A stretch of 64,000 bases of DNA from JAKLIX01 sp964605655 (GCA_964605655.1 CAZSDK010000003.1:1-64000); one strand, 5' to 3'; shown: positions 1 through 10,234, numbered from the stretch's first letter. The notes: generated from the sequence alone by a model not told the origin. Made by a program: numbers and translations.

Positions 1-76
1 AATCCACCCCCTAATTTACTGACAATTCTTTGATTCTCGACATAGTAGTGCTTGGAATGAAAATCCTTTACAACGT

Positions 77-1396
77 TTATGGCTTAGGCTCGTAGAGCGA
101 AATCTCCCCGTCGAGCGATAAGGCGATCACGGTGATCTGAGGGTCCATGGCCTCTTCAGGCACATCGATATAAAGAATCCCGGGCACCTCACTCCACCAG
201 AGTTTCATCAGCACCTGGGTGTTCAGATTGATCCCTTTCCCTACGACATAGGCGGCGTTTATCTCGTTTTTCAAGCCTTTGACGTAGATGGGGCCATTGG
301 GTTTGCCCAGCAGGAAGAGGTACAGTTTCTTACCGTCAGCGGACAAAGTGGAGGGTCCTGCAAAATAATCAGCCGGAATCCCTGCCCGGGTGCCGTAGAT
401 GGCATCGGAGTGCTTTGAGGTCCAGCGTCCGAGCTCCTTCATGATGTTCACGTATGGCTCGGCAATAGTGCCATCTTCGCATGGACCCAGGTCCAGCAGC
501 AGGTTGCCCCCCTTGCTCAGGCAGTCGGCAAAAATGCAGAGTACCTGGTAAGGGGTCTTGAAGTTCTGATCGGTGGGCTGATATCCCCAGTCATCGTTCA
601 TGGTGAGGCATAACTCCCAGTACTGACTTCTGGGCTTGTGAATGGGAACTCCCTGTTCAGGGGTATCGTAATCACCATATCCCTGGAGCCTTGAGTTGAT
701 GATGGTCGCGGGGTTCTTCGTCAGCAGTTTTTCGCGGATGCCGGCAGCACCCCAGGTTTCTGCATTTTGTTCCCAGTCACCGTCGAACCAGAATAAGTCA
801 GGATGAAACCGGTCCGAAAGCTCATCCAGCTGACCATACAGAAAATGTTTAAAACGATTCCAGCGGATGCTGTCATTCTCATACCGTTTCTGGTCTCTCA
901 GGAAATTGGGGTAATCGGGGTGTGACCAGTCGAGCAGTGAATAATACAAGCCGACTTTCAACCCCTGTTTTCTCAGCGCCTCACAATAGGGTTTGACCAG
1001 GTCTTTGCCCGCCGGGGTTTTCTTAACCACGCTCAGGTCGTTCATCTGAGTGTCCCATAAGGCAACCCCGTCATGATGCTTGGAAGTGAGGACGGCATAT
1101 TTTGCCCCGGATTGCCGGATCAGCGTGGCCCAGTCCTCCGGATGGTAGTTCTTCGCGGTAAAACCTTCCAGTTGTTTCATATACGCATCATAGGGGATCT
1201 TCCCGTTGTGGAATGACCAGGATTCATCGATACCGTTCACCGCATAGATACCCCAGTGGATGAAAATGCCCAGTTTGGCATCGGCAAACCATTTCATCCT
1301 TTGTGCTTTTTGTTCAGGGGTCTCCTGAGCATAAATACATTCAAAACCAATTAGATAACTGGTTGTAATTAAAATGAGGAACAGTAGTTTTTTCAT
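77..1396 (-). CDS. Alpha-L-fucosidase, glycoside hydrolase family 29
   Basis: Likely secreted or periplasmic enzyme that removes terminal fucose from glycans. A signal peptide ends near residue 23 (IYAQ). Family features follow: LGIFIHWG at about 42-49, SKHHDG at 105-110, and LFWFDGDW at about 201-208, whose Asp205 is the expected nucleophile. GGNLLLDLGP marks the last part of the barrel. At 439 residues it has the catalytic barrel and a short C-terminal beta domain but no added carbohydrate-binding module. It is the last gene of an eight-gene minus-strand run, 12 bp after the GH20 gene, so it is probably expressed with the other glycosidases. The family call is firm; the exact linkage (alpha-1,2, -1,3 or -1,4) cannot be read from the sequence. 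Confidence 0.93.
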   Translation of the reverse strand: MKKLLFLILITTSYLIGFECIYAQETPEQKAQRMKWFADAKLGIFIHWGIYAVNGIDESWSFHNGKIPYDAYMKQLEGFTAKNYHPEDWATLIRQSGAKYAVLTSKHHDGVALWDTQMNDLSVVKKTPAGKDLVKPYCEALRKQGLKVGLYYSLLDWSHPDYPNFLRDQKRYENDSIRWNRFKHFLYGQLDELSDRFHPDLFWFDGDWEQNAETWGAAGIREKLLTKNPATIINSRLQGYGDYDTPEQGVPIHKPRSQYWELCLTMNDDWGYQPTDQNFKTPYQVLCIFADCLSKGGNLLLDLGPCEDGTIAEPYVNIMKELGRWTSKHSDAIYGTRAGIPADYFAGPSTLSADGKKLYLFLLGKPNGPIYVKGLKNEINAAYVVGKGINLNTQVLMKLWWSEVPGILYIDVPEEAMDPQITVIALSLDGEISLYEPKP

Positions 1397-1408
1397 TTTC
1401 AGATGTCT

Positions 1409-3733
1409 TTATTCCACGATGATCTCATCGGCAAAGATCCAGCAGGGCTGGCCTGCCGATTCATGCCAGGGTGGGTTGACCCTGTTGTTATACGCTTTTA
1501 CTTTCACATAACGTGCTTTGATACCCTGAAAAGGCTGTTCAAAGTCCCTGATCTCAACAGCCGGTTTTTCTGTTGCGGGACAGTTGATGGCGCCTGCCGG
1601 CTGACCAAAGGAATGATCTTCAGAAAGATAAAATTCGACACGGTAGGGAAGATGGATCCAGCTATAAGTGTTTTTGATAAAACCCATAGATATTTTATTG
1701 ACAGGGATGACCTCACCCAGGTCGATGATGACTTCCAGGTCATTTTCAAGATATCCCTGCCATTCACCCGCCCTGTAAGAGAGGTTACCTTTCAATCCGT
1801 CTGTCAGGGTCTGGTCACCTATGCCCGGGTACTTGGGGCTGTATGCCTGGAGCAGTTCAACCGGCTTACCCGAGGCTTTATGAATGTACACTTTTTTCTC
1901 GGTTGTCCTCCCCATTTTCGTTTTCCCAGAGTAAAGAGCTGATTTAATGATAGATGTCTTTGTAACCGGGAAGGGTTTTTTATAACGGACTGAATGGGTG
2001 TTGGGTTCGTTGCCGTCGGTGGTGTAATAGATCTTCATGTTCTTCCATTCGCTGGAAAGAGATGCCTTGAGTGGATATTTACCAGCATCGGGAAGCGTGC
2101 TGATCGCAACGTCATAGAGGTTCTTCGCATAATGAGTTCCCTTGAGGTCCAGCCGGTTAAAGATATACTTCAACCGTGTCCGGAAATCCTCCCAGTTTCT
2201 CTTGGATGCGGGAGTCCAGTCGACTTCTGCCAGGGCTATGGCCCTGGGGTAGGCCATATAAATGACGTGTTCAGGGGATTCAATATATTCTGTCCACACA
2301 TTACCCTGGGCACCCAGGATATGACGGGCTTCCTCTTTGTTGAGTTCCTGGGGTATGGGTTCGAGGGAGTAGACTTTTTGAATGGGGGTATAGCCACCTA
2401 TAGACAGAGGTTCGTACGACGGATCTGCCTGGTAATGGTCCAGATAGCAATGGGAACCGGGGGTCATGATCACATCATGGCCCTCTCTGGCAGCCGCGAT
2501 GCCACCTTCCATCCCCCGCCACGACATGACGGTGGCTTCCGGAGCCAGGCCGCCCTCCAGGATCTCATCCCAGCCTATCATCTTCTTTCCCTTGCTGATC
2601 AGAAAAGCTTCAATGCGACGGATAAAATAGCTCTGAAGTTCATTCTCATCCTTAAGGCCTTCCTGGCGCATCCTTGCCTGGCATAGCTGACATTGCGACC
2701 AGCGGATTTTCGGGACCTCATCCCCCCCGATATGAATGTAAGCTGAAGGGAAGAGCCCGCATACCTCGCTGAGGATGTCTTCGATAAATTGAAACGTCTC
2801 TTCCTTCCCGGCACAATAAACATCTTCTGATACACCCCAGATCGTCCGGACCTCAAACGGACCCCCTGTACATGAATATTGTGGGTAGGCTGTCAGTGCT
2901 GCCACCGCATGCCCGGGCATCTCAATTTCAGGGATCACTGTTATATACCGTTCTGCCGCATACTTGATCACCTCCCTGATCTGTTCCTGGGTGTAAAAGC
3001 CTCCGTAAGGCAACTCGTCGCTGACATCCGACTTGGCCACCTGAGTGCCTTTTCTCCAGGCACCTACCTTGGTGAGCAGCGGGTACTTCTTAATCTCAAT
3101 TCTCCAACCCTGGTCATCGGTAAGGTGCCAGTGGAAGGTATTCATCTTGAACATGGCCAGCAGGTCAATGTATTCTTTGATGAGGCTCAGCGGGAAAAAA
3201 TGCCTGCACACATCGAGGTGCAGTCCCCGGTATGCAAATCTTGGGAAATCAACGATTTGTACACAGGGGATGGACCAGTTTGCCTTCATAGGTGAAGAAG
3301 AACCCTGTTCGATTTCCGGAGGCAGCAGCTGAAAAAGCGTCTGGATCCCGTAAAAAATGCCTTTAGGGTCGTGCGCCAGGAGCAGGACTTGTTTTTTACT
3401 GACCTGAAGACTGTATCCTTCTGATCCCAGAGAGTCGTTGCCTGTGGTGACCATGAAACGTATCATGTTTTTCCTGGAAATCTCTTTGCCAGGTTCCAAA
3501 ATCTCTATGGCGGGTCCTCCCGCTGCCCGTATTTTCTCCTTGAAAAACCAGGCCAGGCGCATCAGTTCAGGGTCATCTGAACTTAGAGTAAGTGTGACAC
3601 CCGGGTTCAGACGGAAGGAGCCGTGGCTGGTCTCCAGATAGGCTGGTTGAGGGACCAGGTTTACTGTGGCAGCCTCAAGGACCGGCACCCGGGCCAGTAA
3701 AAATGTGAGCAGGATTAATATCTTGATTCTCAT
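1409..3733 (-). CDS. Beta-N-acetylhexosaminidase, glycoside hydrolase family 20
   Basis: Exported hexosaminidase releasing terminal GlcNAc or GalNAc by substrate-assisted catalysis. A signal peptide covers about residues 1-21. The GH20b N-terminal domain comes first, then the TIM barrel with HWHLTDDQGWRIEIKKYP and HIGGDEVPKIRW. Asp338-Glu339 of the GGDE motif is the catalytic pair. After the barrel there is a small beta domain (YYTTDGNEPNT, chitobiase C-terminal type) and then a discoidin/CBM32-like module near residues 640-774. At 774 residues it has the multi-domain length common in Bacteroidota. It lies 27 bp after the kinase gene and 12 bp before the fucosidase gene. The sugar it frees is the likely substrate of the neighbouring NahK-like kinase (inference). 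Confidence 0.94.
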   Translation of the reverse strand: MRIKILILLTFLLARVPVLEAATVNLVPQPAYLETSHGSFRLNPGVTLTLSSDDPELMRLAWFFKEKIRAAGGPAIEILEPGKEISRKNMIRFMVTTGNDSLGSEGYSLQVSKKQVLLLAHDPKGIFYGIQTLFQLLPPEIEQGSSSPMKANWSIPCVQIVDFPRFAYRGLHLDVCRHFFPLSLIKEYIDLLAMFKMNTFHWHLTDDQGWRIEIKKYPLLTKVGAWRKGTQVAKSDVSDELPYGGFYTQEQIREVIKYAAERYITVIPEIEMPGHAVAALTAYPQYSCTGGPFEVRTIWGVSEDVYCAGKEETFQFIEDILSEVCGLFPSAYIHIGGDEVPKIRWSQCQLCQARMRQEGLKDENELQSYFIRRIEAFLISKGKKMIGWDEILEGGLAPEATVMSWRGMEGGIAAAREGHDVIMTPGSHCYLDHYQADPSYEPLSIGGYTPIQKVYSLEPIPQELNKEEARHILGAQGNVWTEYIESPEHVIYMAYPRAIALAEVDWTPASKRNWEDFRTRLKYIFNRLDLKGTHYAKNLYDVAISTLPDAGKYPLKASLSSEWKNMKIYYTTDGNEPNTHSVRYKKPFPVTKTSIIKSALYSGKTKMGRTTEKKVYIHKASGKPVELLQAYSPKYPGIGDQTLTDGLKGNLSYRAGEWQGYLENDLEVIIDLGEVIPVNKISMGFIKNTYSWIHLPYRVEFYLSEDHSFGQPAGAINCPATEKPAVEIRDFEQPFQGIKARYVKVKAYNNRVNPPWHESAGQPCWIFADEIIVE

Positions 3734-3760
3734 ATCATTAAGTATAGTCAGTGATTAATT

Positions 3761-4843
3761 TTATTTGACATATTCAAGCATCAGTGATTCAACGATTGCC
3801 TGCATTTGTTCCAGCCGGGCATCCATTCCCCTGAGCAGGGTGAATTGCACGGAAGCTCTGACCAGATTGTGTCCAAAATAATCAACCTTATAATATTCAT
3901 CTCCGTTCAGGTGGTCGGTAAGAAAACGGAGTCCCTGTAAATATGTGATGAAAAGAGGAGCAAATGCCAGTCTTTCTATCTCCTCAGGATGCAGAAAAGA
4001 GGAGGTATGCCGGAGATAACCCTTGCAGAAATGCTCAAAGTGCCTGATCTGGAAACGGACATGGCAGGTATCACGCTCATCTTCAGCACTGTTGTTGCTC
4101 AGGGTCCTTACCACATCTCCAAAGTCTGAGAGGATCAGACCCGGCATTGTAGTGTCCAGATCGATGATGGCACAGGCGCTGCCATCAGGGTAAAAGAGGA
4201 TATTGTTGAGTTTGGGATCATGGTGAATAACTCTCTGTGGCAGTCCGGCCTGAAGAAAGCCCTGCTGGTACTCCGACATCCGTCCGGCCCAGGTTTCAGC
4301 CATTTTGATCTCTTCACCGGCCTCTCTGAACCGCCCGGGCAGTTTCCTCCTCAGCGATTCCTGGAACTGTTTATACCGGTATCCCATATCATGAAAGTGA
4401 GGTAACAAAAGGTGAAGTCCGGAAGGATCCAGGTCCTGAAGTGCCAGGTGGAAATGACCAAAAGCCCGGCCTGCTTCCTCCGACATGCTTTCATTCAATG
4501 GTTGCATATAGCTTTTCCCTTCTTTAAGAAAGGTAAAGAGCCGCCAGTACATCCCGGCTTCGTCCTGAACAAAAGAGTTACCATCAGGAGTACAGATCAT
4601 TTCAGGTGTTTGCAAGAGGTAGGCAGGGCAGGATTTCAGCTTACGGGTCACCTTGGCGATGTTATCCATGAGAGAAATTACATCGGTAAACACATGGCTG
4701 TTGATCTGTTGGAGAATATAACTATTCCCTGCGTCAACCATCAGGGTTTGATGAATGTGGCCGTCCTCGATGGGAGCGACCCGTATGACAGTTTCTCCGG
4801 GAAGGAACTTGTTCACTATAGACTGAATGGCGGATAATTCCAT
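3761..4843 (-). CDS. NahK-like N-acetylhexosamine/sugar 1-kinase (APH fold)
   Basis: Cytoplasmic small-molecule kinase of the aminoglycoside phosphotransferase fold. The catalytic loop reads VIHHDPKLNNILF and the metal-binding motif IIDLDTTMPG. This pairing is typical of N-acetylhexosamine 1-kinases and homoserine-kinase-like proteins rather than antibiotic kinases. I chose the ATG at 4843 (360 residues); a GTG at 4852 would add three residues and overlap the upstream gene. It sits directly between the nucleotidyltransferase gene (2-bp gap) and the hexosaminidase gene. The likely role is to phosphorylate the anomeric position of imported GlcNAc or GalNAc, giving the sugar 1-phosphate for the next enzyme. 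The fold is clear; the substrate is inferred from context. Confidence 0.8.
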   Translation of the reverse strand: MELSAIQSIVNKFLPGETVIRVAPIEDGHIHQTLMVDAGNSYILQQINSHVFTDVISLMDNIAKVTRKLKSCPAYLLQTPEMICTPDGNSFVQDEAGMYWRLFTFLKEGKSYMQPLNESMSEEAGRAFGHFHLALQDLDPSGLHLLLPHFHDMGYRYKQFQESLRRKLPGRFREAGEEIKMAETWAGRMSEYQQGFLQAGLPQRVIHHDPKLNNILFYPDGSACAIIDLDTTMPGLILSDFGDVVRTLSNNSAEDERDTCHVRFQIRHFEHFCKGYLRHTSSFLHPEEIERLAFAPLFITYLQGLRFLTDHLNGDEYYKVDYFGHNLVRASVQFTLLRGMDARLEQMQAIVESLMLEYVK

Positions 4844-4845
4844 GA

Positions 4846-5757
4846 TCACCACAGTTTCTCGGGATAAACACCTGCTCCGATGAGTGATCGGATTTTTTCC
4901 ATCACCAGGGGCTTGTCTTCTTTATAGGTGACACCAAACCAGGTGGCTGTCGTAGGCAGCACTTTGACCGAAGCCTTTCCTGAGCTGATCAGATCATTCA
5001 CTGCCGTAGAAAGATAGAATTCCGACTTCAGGTCACCCGGATGCTTTTCAAGAAAATCCGGGAATAATTGGTTGAGGTGATTGAAAAAATCAGCGGTGAA
5101 GCCCCAGAAGTTCATCGACACGACGGAGCCGGCCGGTAAAGGCAAAAGATTCCCTTTCTCATCCTGGTAAACAATCTGGTGGTGGTCCTGCCTGATCCTG
5201 GTCCTCTCGGCAATCTCCATCAGCAGTCCTGATTCATTGGTCTGGCAGATGCCGCGGGAGACATATCCATAATCGGAAAGGGTGTTGTTAAGGTAGTAGC
5301 CGGCCATGGCATACATGGGTCTTAGGGTGTCTGGTGCTGATCCGGACAGAAAGTCAGCCATTAAGGTATAGGCATGTTGCCCGTAAAAATCATCGGCATT
5401 GATGACAGCAAAGGGGCCCTTCACCAGAGAAGAGGTGATCATCACTGCGTGTCCTGTTCCCCAGGGTTTCACTCTGTCCGGTGGCAGTGCATATCCCGGA
5501 GGCAGAACATCCAGCTCCTGGTAAGCAAAGTCAAAGTCAACTTTTCCTTCTAACTTGTTGGTGAAAGCTTTCCTGAAATCGGCTTCAATTTCTTTTCGGA
5601 TCACAAAGATCACTTTCCCGAAACCTGCCCTTTGGGCATCGAACAGGGAGTAGTCCATGATCGTTTCATTACAGGGGCCGACGCCGTCTACCTGTTTTAA
5701 TCCTCCATAGCGGCTTCCCATCCCGGCAGCCAATATTACGATCGTTGGTTTGCTCAT
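4846..5757 (-). CDS. Sugar-1-phosphate nucleotidyltransferase
   Basis: Cytoplasmic nucleotidyltransferase with a GT-A fold. The signature ILAAGMGSRYGG, followed by LKQVDGVGP, lies at the N-terminus and forms the nucleotide-binding loop with its catalytic Arg and Lys. VINADDFYG holds a metal-binding Asp. It should couple a sugar 1-phosphate to NTP and release pyrophosphate. I prefer the ATG at 5757 (303 residues); a TTG at 5766 is also open. The gene is 13 bp after the transporter and 2 bp before the sugar kinase. Together these two form a plausible salvage route from free N-acetylhexosamine to a nucleotide sugar. The precise sugar and nucleotide are not readable from sequence. Confidence 0.82.
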   Translation of the reverse strand: MSKPTIVILAAGMGSRYGGLKQVDGVGPCNETIMDYSLFDAQRAGFGKVIFVIRKEIEADFRKAFTNKLEGKVDFDFAYQELDVLPPGYALPPDRVKPWGTGHAVMITSSLVKGPFAVINADDFYGQHAYTLMADFLSGSAPDTLRPMYAMAGYYLNNTLSDYGYVSRGICQTNESGLLMEIAERTRIRQDHHQIVYQDEKGNLLPLPAGSVVSMNFWGFTADFFNHLNQLFPDFLEKHPGDLKSEFYLSTAVNDLISSGKASVKVLPTTATWFGVTYKEDKPLVMEKIRSLIGAGVYPEKLW

Positions 5758-5779
5758 GCATCTCAATATTATATGTTGT

Positions 5780-7036
5780 CTATTTCCAGCTTTTCAGTTT
5801 GTACCACCAGCTTGCGTATGCAAAGATCACCAGGTAACAGGGGATCAGGACCGCATAGGCTTGTTGGGAGTTGAACAGGTCGGCCAGCCGTCCCCATAAC
5901 AAAGGAAGGATCGCACCACCGGCTATGGCCATGATCAGCAGGGCGGACCCGGTCTTGATGAACCTGCCGAGGCTGTGAATGGCCAGAGGCCAGATAGCGG
6001 GCCAAACCAAAGCATTGGCCGTTCCGAGAAGAATGATGAAGATCACGGATGTTTTTCCCGGTACTGACAAGGCCACCAGGGTCAGCACCAAACCAAGGAC
6101 AGCAGAGATTTGTAGCGCTTTCCTCTGAGAAATGTACCTGGGGATCGCAACCACTCCCGCCAGGTATCCCAGCACCATGGCTGCCATGGTGAGTGTCGTA
6201 AAAGCCTTTGAATAATCAAGGGGTATCTTCAGTGACATTCCGTACCGGATGATGGTATCCCCTGCGATCACCTCGGCTCCCACATAAAAAAACAGGGCCA
6301 CTACACCGAGAATGAGATGCGGAAATGCGAAAATGTTCTTCTTGTCAGATTGGGTCTCAGTTGCTGATGTCTCCTCCTGCTCACTTTCTATTTCTGGCAA
6401 CGGAGAGAATCTGACCATCAGGCCCAGCAGGAACAATACCACCGTCATCACCAGGTAGGGTGAGATCACCCTGGAAGCCAGGGAATCCAGTGCCTGTGCC
6501 TTTTGGATGCCATCCATGGTGCTCAGGTTCTTCACGAACTCATCCCCGTCATGGAGAATAAAATAGGCCAGGATCAGGGGGGCAATGGCACCGGCAGCCT
6601 TGTTACATATCCCCATGATACTGATCCTTTTAGCGGCACTCTCCACCGGACCGATGATGGTGATGTAGGGGTTGGAGGCGGTCTGGAGAATGGCCAGCCC
6701 GGTTCCCATCACGAAAAGTCCCGCCAGGAAAAGTCCGTAAGTCCTCGTCATTGCCGCCGGGATGAAAACCAGGGTGCCAACAGCCATCACCCACAACCCC
6801 ACCATCATCCCGTTCTTAAATCCTGTCTTCTTCAGCACCCAGGATGATGGCAATGCCATTATTGTGTAGCTGATATAGAAGGCAAAGGCAACAAAGAGGG
6901 CTTCGAAGTTGGTCAGCTCGCAGGCGATCTTCAGGTAAGGGATCAGGATCCCGTTCAGCCAGGTGACGAAACCAAAAATAAAAAAGAAGACCCCTATGAT
7001 GGTGATGGAAATGTAGTACTGTTTTTTGGAATTCAT
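5780..7036 (-). CDS. Sugar MFS permease, fucose/hexose:H+ symporter (FHS) type
   Basis: Inner-membrane sugar:proton symporter of the major facilitator superfamily, 418 residues, with about 12 hydrophobic segments in two halves joined by an acidic linker near residues 210-230 (EIESEQEETSATETQ). The N-terminal half has FGFVTWLNGILIPYLK and GLAILQTASNPYI, both characteristic of the FucP/NagP-like group. Lying between glycosidase genes and a sugar kinase, it probably imports a monosaccharide freed in the periplasm: fucose, galactose or N-acetylhexosamine. It is the only transporter in this locus; no TonB-dependent SusC/SusD pair is present. The family is clear; the substrate is inferred. Confidence 0.88.
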   Translation of the reverse strand: MNSKKQYYISITIIGVFFFIFGFVTWLNGILIPYLKIACELTNFEALFVAFAFYISYTIMALPSSWVLKKTGFKNGMMVGLWVMAVGTLVFIPAAMTRTYGLFLAGLFVMGTGLAILQTASNPYITIIGPVESAAKRISIMGICNKAAGAIAPLILAYFILHDGDEFVKNLSTMDGIQKAQALDSLASRVISPYLVMTVVLFLLGLMVRFSPLPEIESEQEETSATETQSDKKNIFAFPHLILGVVALFFYVGAEVIAGDTIIRYGMSLKIPLDYSKAFTTLTMAAMVLGYLAGVVAIPRYISQRKALQISAVLGLVLTLVALSVPGKTSVIFIILLGTANALVWPAIWPLAIHSLGRFIKTGSALLIMAIAGGAILPLLWGRLADLFNSQQAYAVLIPCYLVIFAYASWWYKLKSWK

Positions 7037-7064
7037 AAGCGATAAATTAGTGGTTCACAGTTCT

Positions 7065-10000
7065 TTATTCTAAGGATTTGGGAATGAAAAGTGCCTGTTG
7101 GATCAGCGGGGCCTTGTTATGAATGGGTTTGATGGTAAAACTGTATTGATAATTCCTGGGAGGAAGACAGTATTGGGCATGGGTCCTTGCACCCCAACTG
7201 TCGTCACCGCCAACGCCCATCTGACCATAATCTGCATTCACATCAACAAAATCTCTCTTTACCATGTCAGCCGGGTGTTTCCCGGCCTGTTTGAATCCTT
7301 TCATATCGTCGTAAGTATATTCCAAAGCGCTGAAGCTGATCAGGGAGTCGGCCTGAAAGAGAAGTCCGTCTCCCGTCTTATCCTGAAAAGCCACCCACCT
7401 GACATCGGTGCGGTAACCGTTTTCCTGCGGCCTCACATAAGGTGTAAACATGTTTTCCACCTGGTCGCTGTATAGGCCAATGAAAGAAGCAGTTTTTCTG
7501 TCATTATAATTTTCCCAGGGACCCCTCCCGTACCAGGTGACCTGGCGAAGGGATGGGTCGAGCTCCAGGTTGAGTCCAAACCGGGGCAGGTCGGCCAGTC
7601 TCTCCTTACCGGGATTCAGACTGGATGTAATCTTTACGCTGCCGTCGGCATTAAGATGATAAAGAATCTTATTTGAAGATGTAACATCCGGAAGGCTGAA
7701 TGTCACCTCAACAACGCATTCCTGAGGAGAAGAGCTGAGCAGATTCACCGATGCCACCTCTCTCTTTTCGCTGGCATCATACCATGCCTTAGCCCGGGTG
7801 GCCAGCCCGTTGCCGATGTCGTTGTCGGTCGGGGCTCTGCGGTAATTGGGAAGAGGCCCCTTACGGATCCATTCCTTGCCTTTCCATTGGTAAGAGGATA
7901 GGGTTCCCGGCCGTTTGTCAATAGTCATTCTAAAGTCTTTTCCAATGAAGGTCAGGGCATCAGCAGATTGCTCCACTGCCATTCCCTTGACTGACTGAGG
8001 TTTGTCTGCTTTTCCTTCTTTGTTGAAGGGCAGGCTGAACTGTTCGGAAGCAAGGATATGACCGGCTTTGAGAAGATCTTTGCCGGAAGTGAGTTTCAGG
8101 TAAATGTTCAGGTAGTAATCAGTGAAAGGTTTTATTGCCGGTGGTTTTACAGGAAGCTGAAGTTCTTTCTCTGTTCCTGGTTCAAGGGTCCCGGTGGCCA
8201 GGCTTCCCTGTGATATGACCTGGCCATTGCCTGTGATCTCCCAGCAAATGATTGTTTGATCGAGATTCCAGAAGAAATACCCGTTTTTCAGCCTGATCTT
8301 AAATTGATGTAGATCAACGGTCGTGAATTTCACCGACTGATAAACCTTTTTCACTTCCCAGTACCCGGGGTGAGGCTTCCTGTCGGGAAAGACGATGCCG
8401 TTATTATTAAAGTTGCCGTCGCTCGGCACATCTGCCGGACCATAGTCGCCACCGAAAGCGAAATACTCCTTTCCATTGGCATCTTTTTTCAGAAGGCCCT
8501 GGTCGACCCAGTCCCAGATACATCCCCCCTGCAGCTGGGGATACTTTTCAATCACATCACAATAATCCTGGAAATTACCGGTGCTGTTACCCATGGCATG
8601 GGCATATTCGCACATGATCAGGGGCCGGAGTTGTTTGGTATATCCGTACGATTCCAGGTCACGGGGGCCCCAGTACATGGGACAAAATATATCGGTATTG
8701 TAAGATTGTTCGGCTCTCTCATACATGACCGGACGGGTCTTATCTCTGTTTTTCAGCCAGTCATAGCAATCCACAAAGTTGCAGCCGTTCCCGGCCTCGT
8801 TGCCCAGCGACCAGATGATGACCGAAGGATGGTTCTTGTCTCTTTCTACCATTCTTTGCACCCGGTCGAGGTGGGCATCCTTCCATAACGGATTGTTTCC
8901 AAGAGTTTTACCGGGATCATAACCCATGCCGTGGGATTCATTGTTGGCTTCATCAATCACATATAAGCCGTACCGGTCGCATAATTCGTACCAGTATGGA
9001 TCGTCGGGGTAGTGACAGGTACGTACCGTATTGATATTGGCTTCTTTCATCAGCCTGATGTCCTGCTCCATCCTTTCTTTACTGATCACATGACCGGTAA
9101 TGGGATCTGTTTCATGACGGTTGACACCCTTGATCAGTATGGGTTTGCCATTGACAAGCAGTTGTCCATTGATGATCTCAACTTTTCTGAAACCGGTCAG
9201 GCTGCGGACGACCTCCAGGACCTGGCCTTGTTTGTCTCTCAGGATGAACAAGGCAGTGTAAAGATAAGGAGTCTCTGCCGTCCAGGGTTTGACTGAGGAG
9301 ATCTCCATATTCAATTCAGCAAAGCTGTTCTGTGAACCGGTCACCACCATTTTCCTGCTGATCAGCGGAGAATCTGAAGTTCCCTCTTCAAAAAGCATTG
9401 TTTCCAGGGTGCCTTCTCCCGTAGCATCGGAAAGAGCGGAGAGGGTCGCCTTTATATGATAGATGCCAGAAGCTTCGTAAGGGTTGAAAGAACTGTTGAT
9501 TTCCAGGTTCTTTAGGTAGTATTTGGGGGTTGAATAGAGAAAGACATCCCTGTTGATGCCACTCATCCTCCACATGTCCTGGCATTCGAGGTAGGATCCG
9601 TCAGACCAGCGGTAGACCTCCACGGCGATCTGGTTGTCACCGGGTTTTAGGTAAGGAGTGATGTTGAACTCGGCCGGTGTCTTGGCATCTTTGCTGAAAC
9701 CCGCGTATCTCCCGTTGATCCAGAGATAGAAAAAGGACTTGACCGCCCCGAAATGGACAAATACTTCCCTGCCGGCCCATGCTCCGGGTATCTGAAAGGT
9801 TCTTTTCAAAGAAAAGACGGGATTGTAATCATGGGGAACATGCGGAGGATCAGGTTTTCTGGTCCATTCATACGGCATGTTCACATAGATGGGATAACTG
9901 AACCCATGGACCTCAAAAGTGATGGGAACCTGAACCTCCTGCCATCCATCCACAGAATAGGATTCCTGGAAAAAGCCAATCGGCCTTCCTGAAGGATTGT

Positions 10001-10226
10001 CGGAATACTTGAGTTTCCAGGCACCGTTCAGACTCTGGTAATAGGGTGTGGCAGTGAGGTCACCCTTTCTGGCTGAGGTAACATCGGGATAAGGTACCAG
10101 CAGGGTATGGGGTGGCTCCGTGTGTAACGAAAGTTTCGTGGGATCCTCCCAGTCAGAGGGTTCCTGGCACCTCAGAGATAAAGGGAAAAATGCGTAAAGG
10201 ACTGCAGTGAAAAGAATGTATCTCAT
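7065..10226 (-). CDS. Beta-galactosidase, glycoside hydrolase family 2 (LacZ type)
   Basis: Exported retaining beta-galactosidase of 1053 residues with a signal peptide ending near residue 20. Domain order follows LacZ: a jelly-roll sugar-binding domain, an immunoglobulin-like domain, the TIM barrel, and a C-terminal Bgal_small-type domain from about residue 770 onward. The acid/base Glu477 is in SLGNEAGNG and the nucleophile Glu540 in MCEYAHAMGN. DEANNESHG and RTCHYPDDPYWYELCD are further family signatures. It starts 8 bp after the GH36 gene stops, so the two are almost certainly co-transcribed. A periplasmic or surface place fits the signal peptide. Substrate range within GH2 is not provable here. 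Confidence 0.95.
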   Translation of the reverse strand: MRYILFTAVLYAFFPLSLRCQEPSDWEDPTKLSLHTEPPHTLLVPYPDVTSARKGDLTATPYYQSLNGAWKLKYSDNPSGRPIGFFQESYSVDGWQEVQVPITFEVHGFSYPIYVNMPYEWTRKPDPPHVPHDYNPVFSLKRTFQIPGAWAGREVFVHFGAVKSFFYLWINGRYAGFSKDAKTPAEFNITPYLKPGDNQIAVEVYRWSDGSYLECQDMWRMSGINRDVFLYSTPKYYLKNLEINSSFNPYEASGIYHIKATLSALSDATGEGTLETMLFEEGTSDSPLISRKMVVTGSQNSFAELNMEISSVKPWTAETPYLYTALFILRDKQGQVLEVVRSLTGFRKVEIINGQLLVNGKPILIKGVNRHETDPITGHVISKERMEQDIRLMKEANINTVRTCHYPDDPYWYELCDRYGLYVIDEANNESHGMGYDPGKTLGNNPLWKDAHLDRVQRMVERDKNHPSVIIWSLGNEAGNGCNFVDCYDWLKNRDKTRPVMYERAEQSYNTDIFCPMYWGPRDLESYGYTKQLRPLIMCEYAHAMGNSTGNFQDYCDVIEKYPQLQGGCIWDWVDQGLLKKDANGKEYFAFGGDYGPADVPSDGNFNNNGIVFPDRKPHPGYWEVKKVYQSVKFTTVDLHQFKIRLKNGYFFWNLDQTIICWEITGNGQVISQGSLATGTLEPGTEKELQLPVKPPAIKPFTDYYLNIYLKLTSGKDLLKAGHILASEQFSLPFNKEGKADKPQSVKGMAVEQSADALTFIGKDFRMTIDKRPGTLSSYQWKGKEWIRKGPLPNYRRAPTDNDIGNGLATRAKAWYDASEKREVASVNLLSSSPQECVVEVTFSLPDVTSSNKILYHLNADGSVKITSSLNPGKERLADLPRFGLNLELDPSLRQVTWYGRGPWENYNDRKTASFIGLYSDQVENMFTPYVRPQENGYRTDVRWVAFQDKTGDGLLFQADSLISFSALEYTYDDMKGFKQAGKHPADMVKRDFVDVNADYGQMGVGGDDSWGARTHAQYCLPPRNYQYSFTIKPIHNKAPLIQQALFIPKSLE

Positions 10227-10234
10227 CTCAGATC

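Noticed and set aside
1994..2686. Long open frame on the plus strand, opposite the GH20 gene
   Set aside because: It lies wholly inside a well-supported gene on the other strand, and its translation shows no known motif. Many similar antisense frames (for example 8370-8888, 10781-11446, 14594-15136) were rejected on the same grounds.
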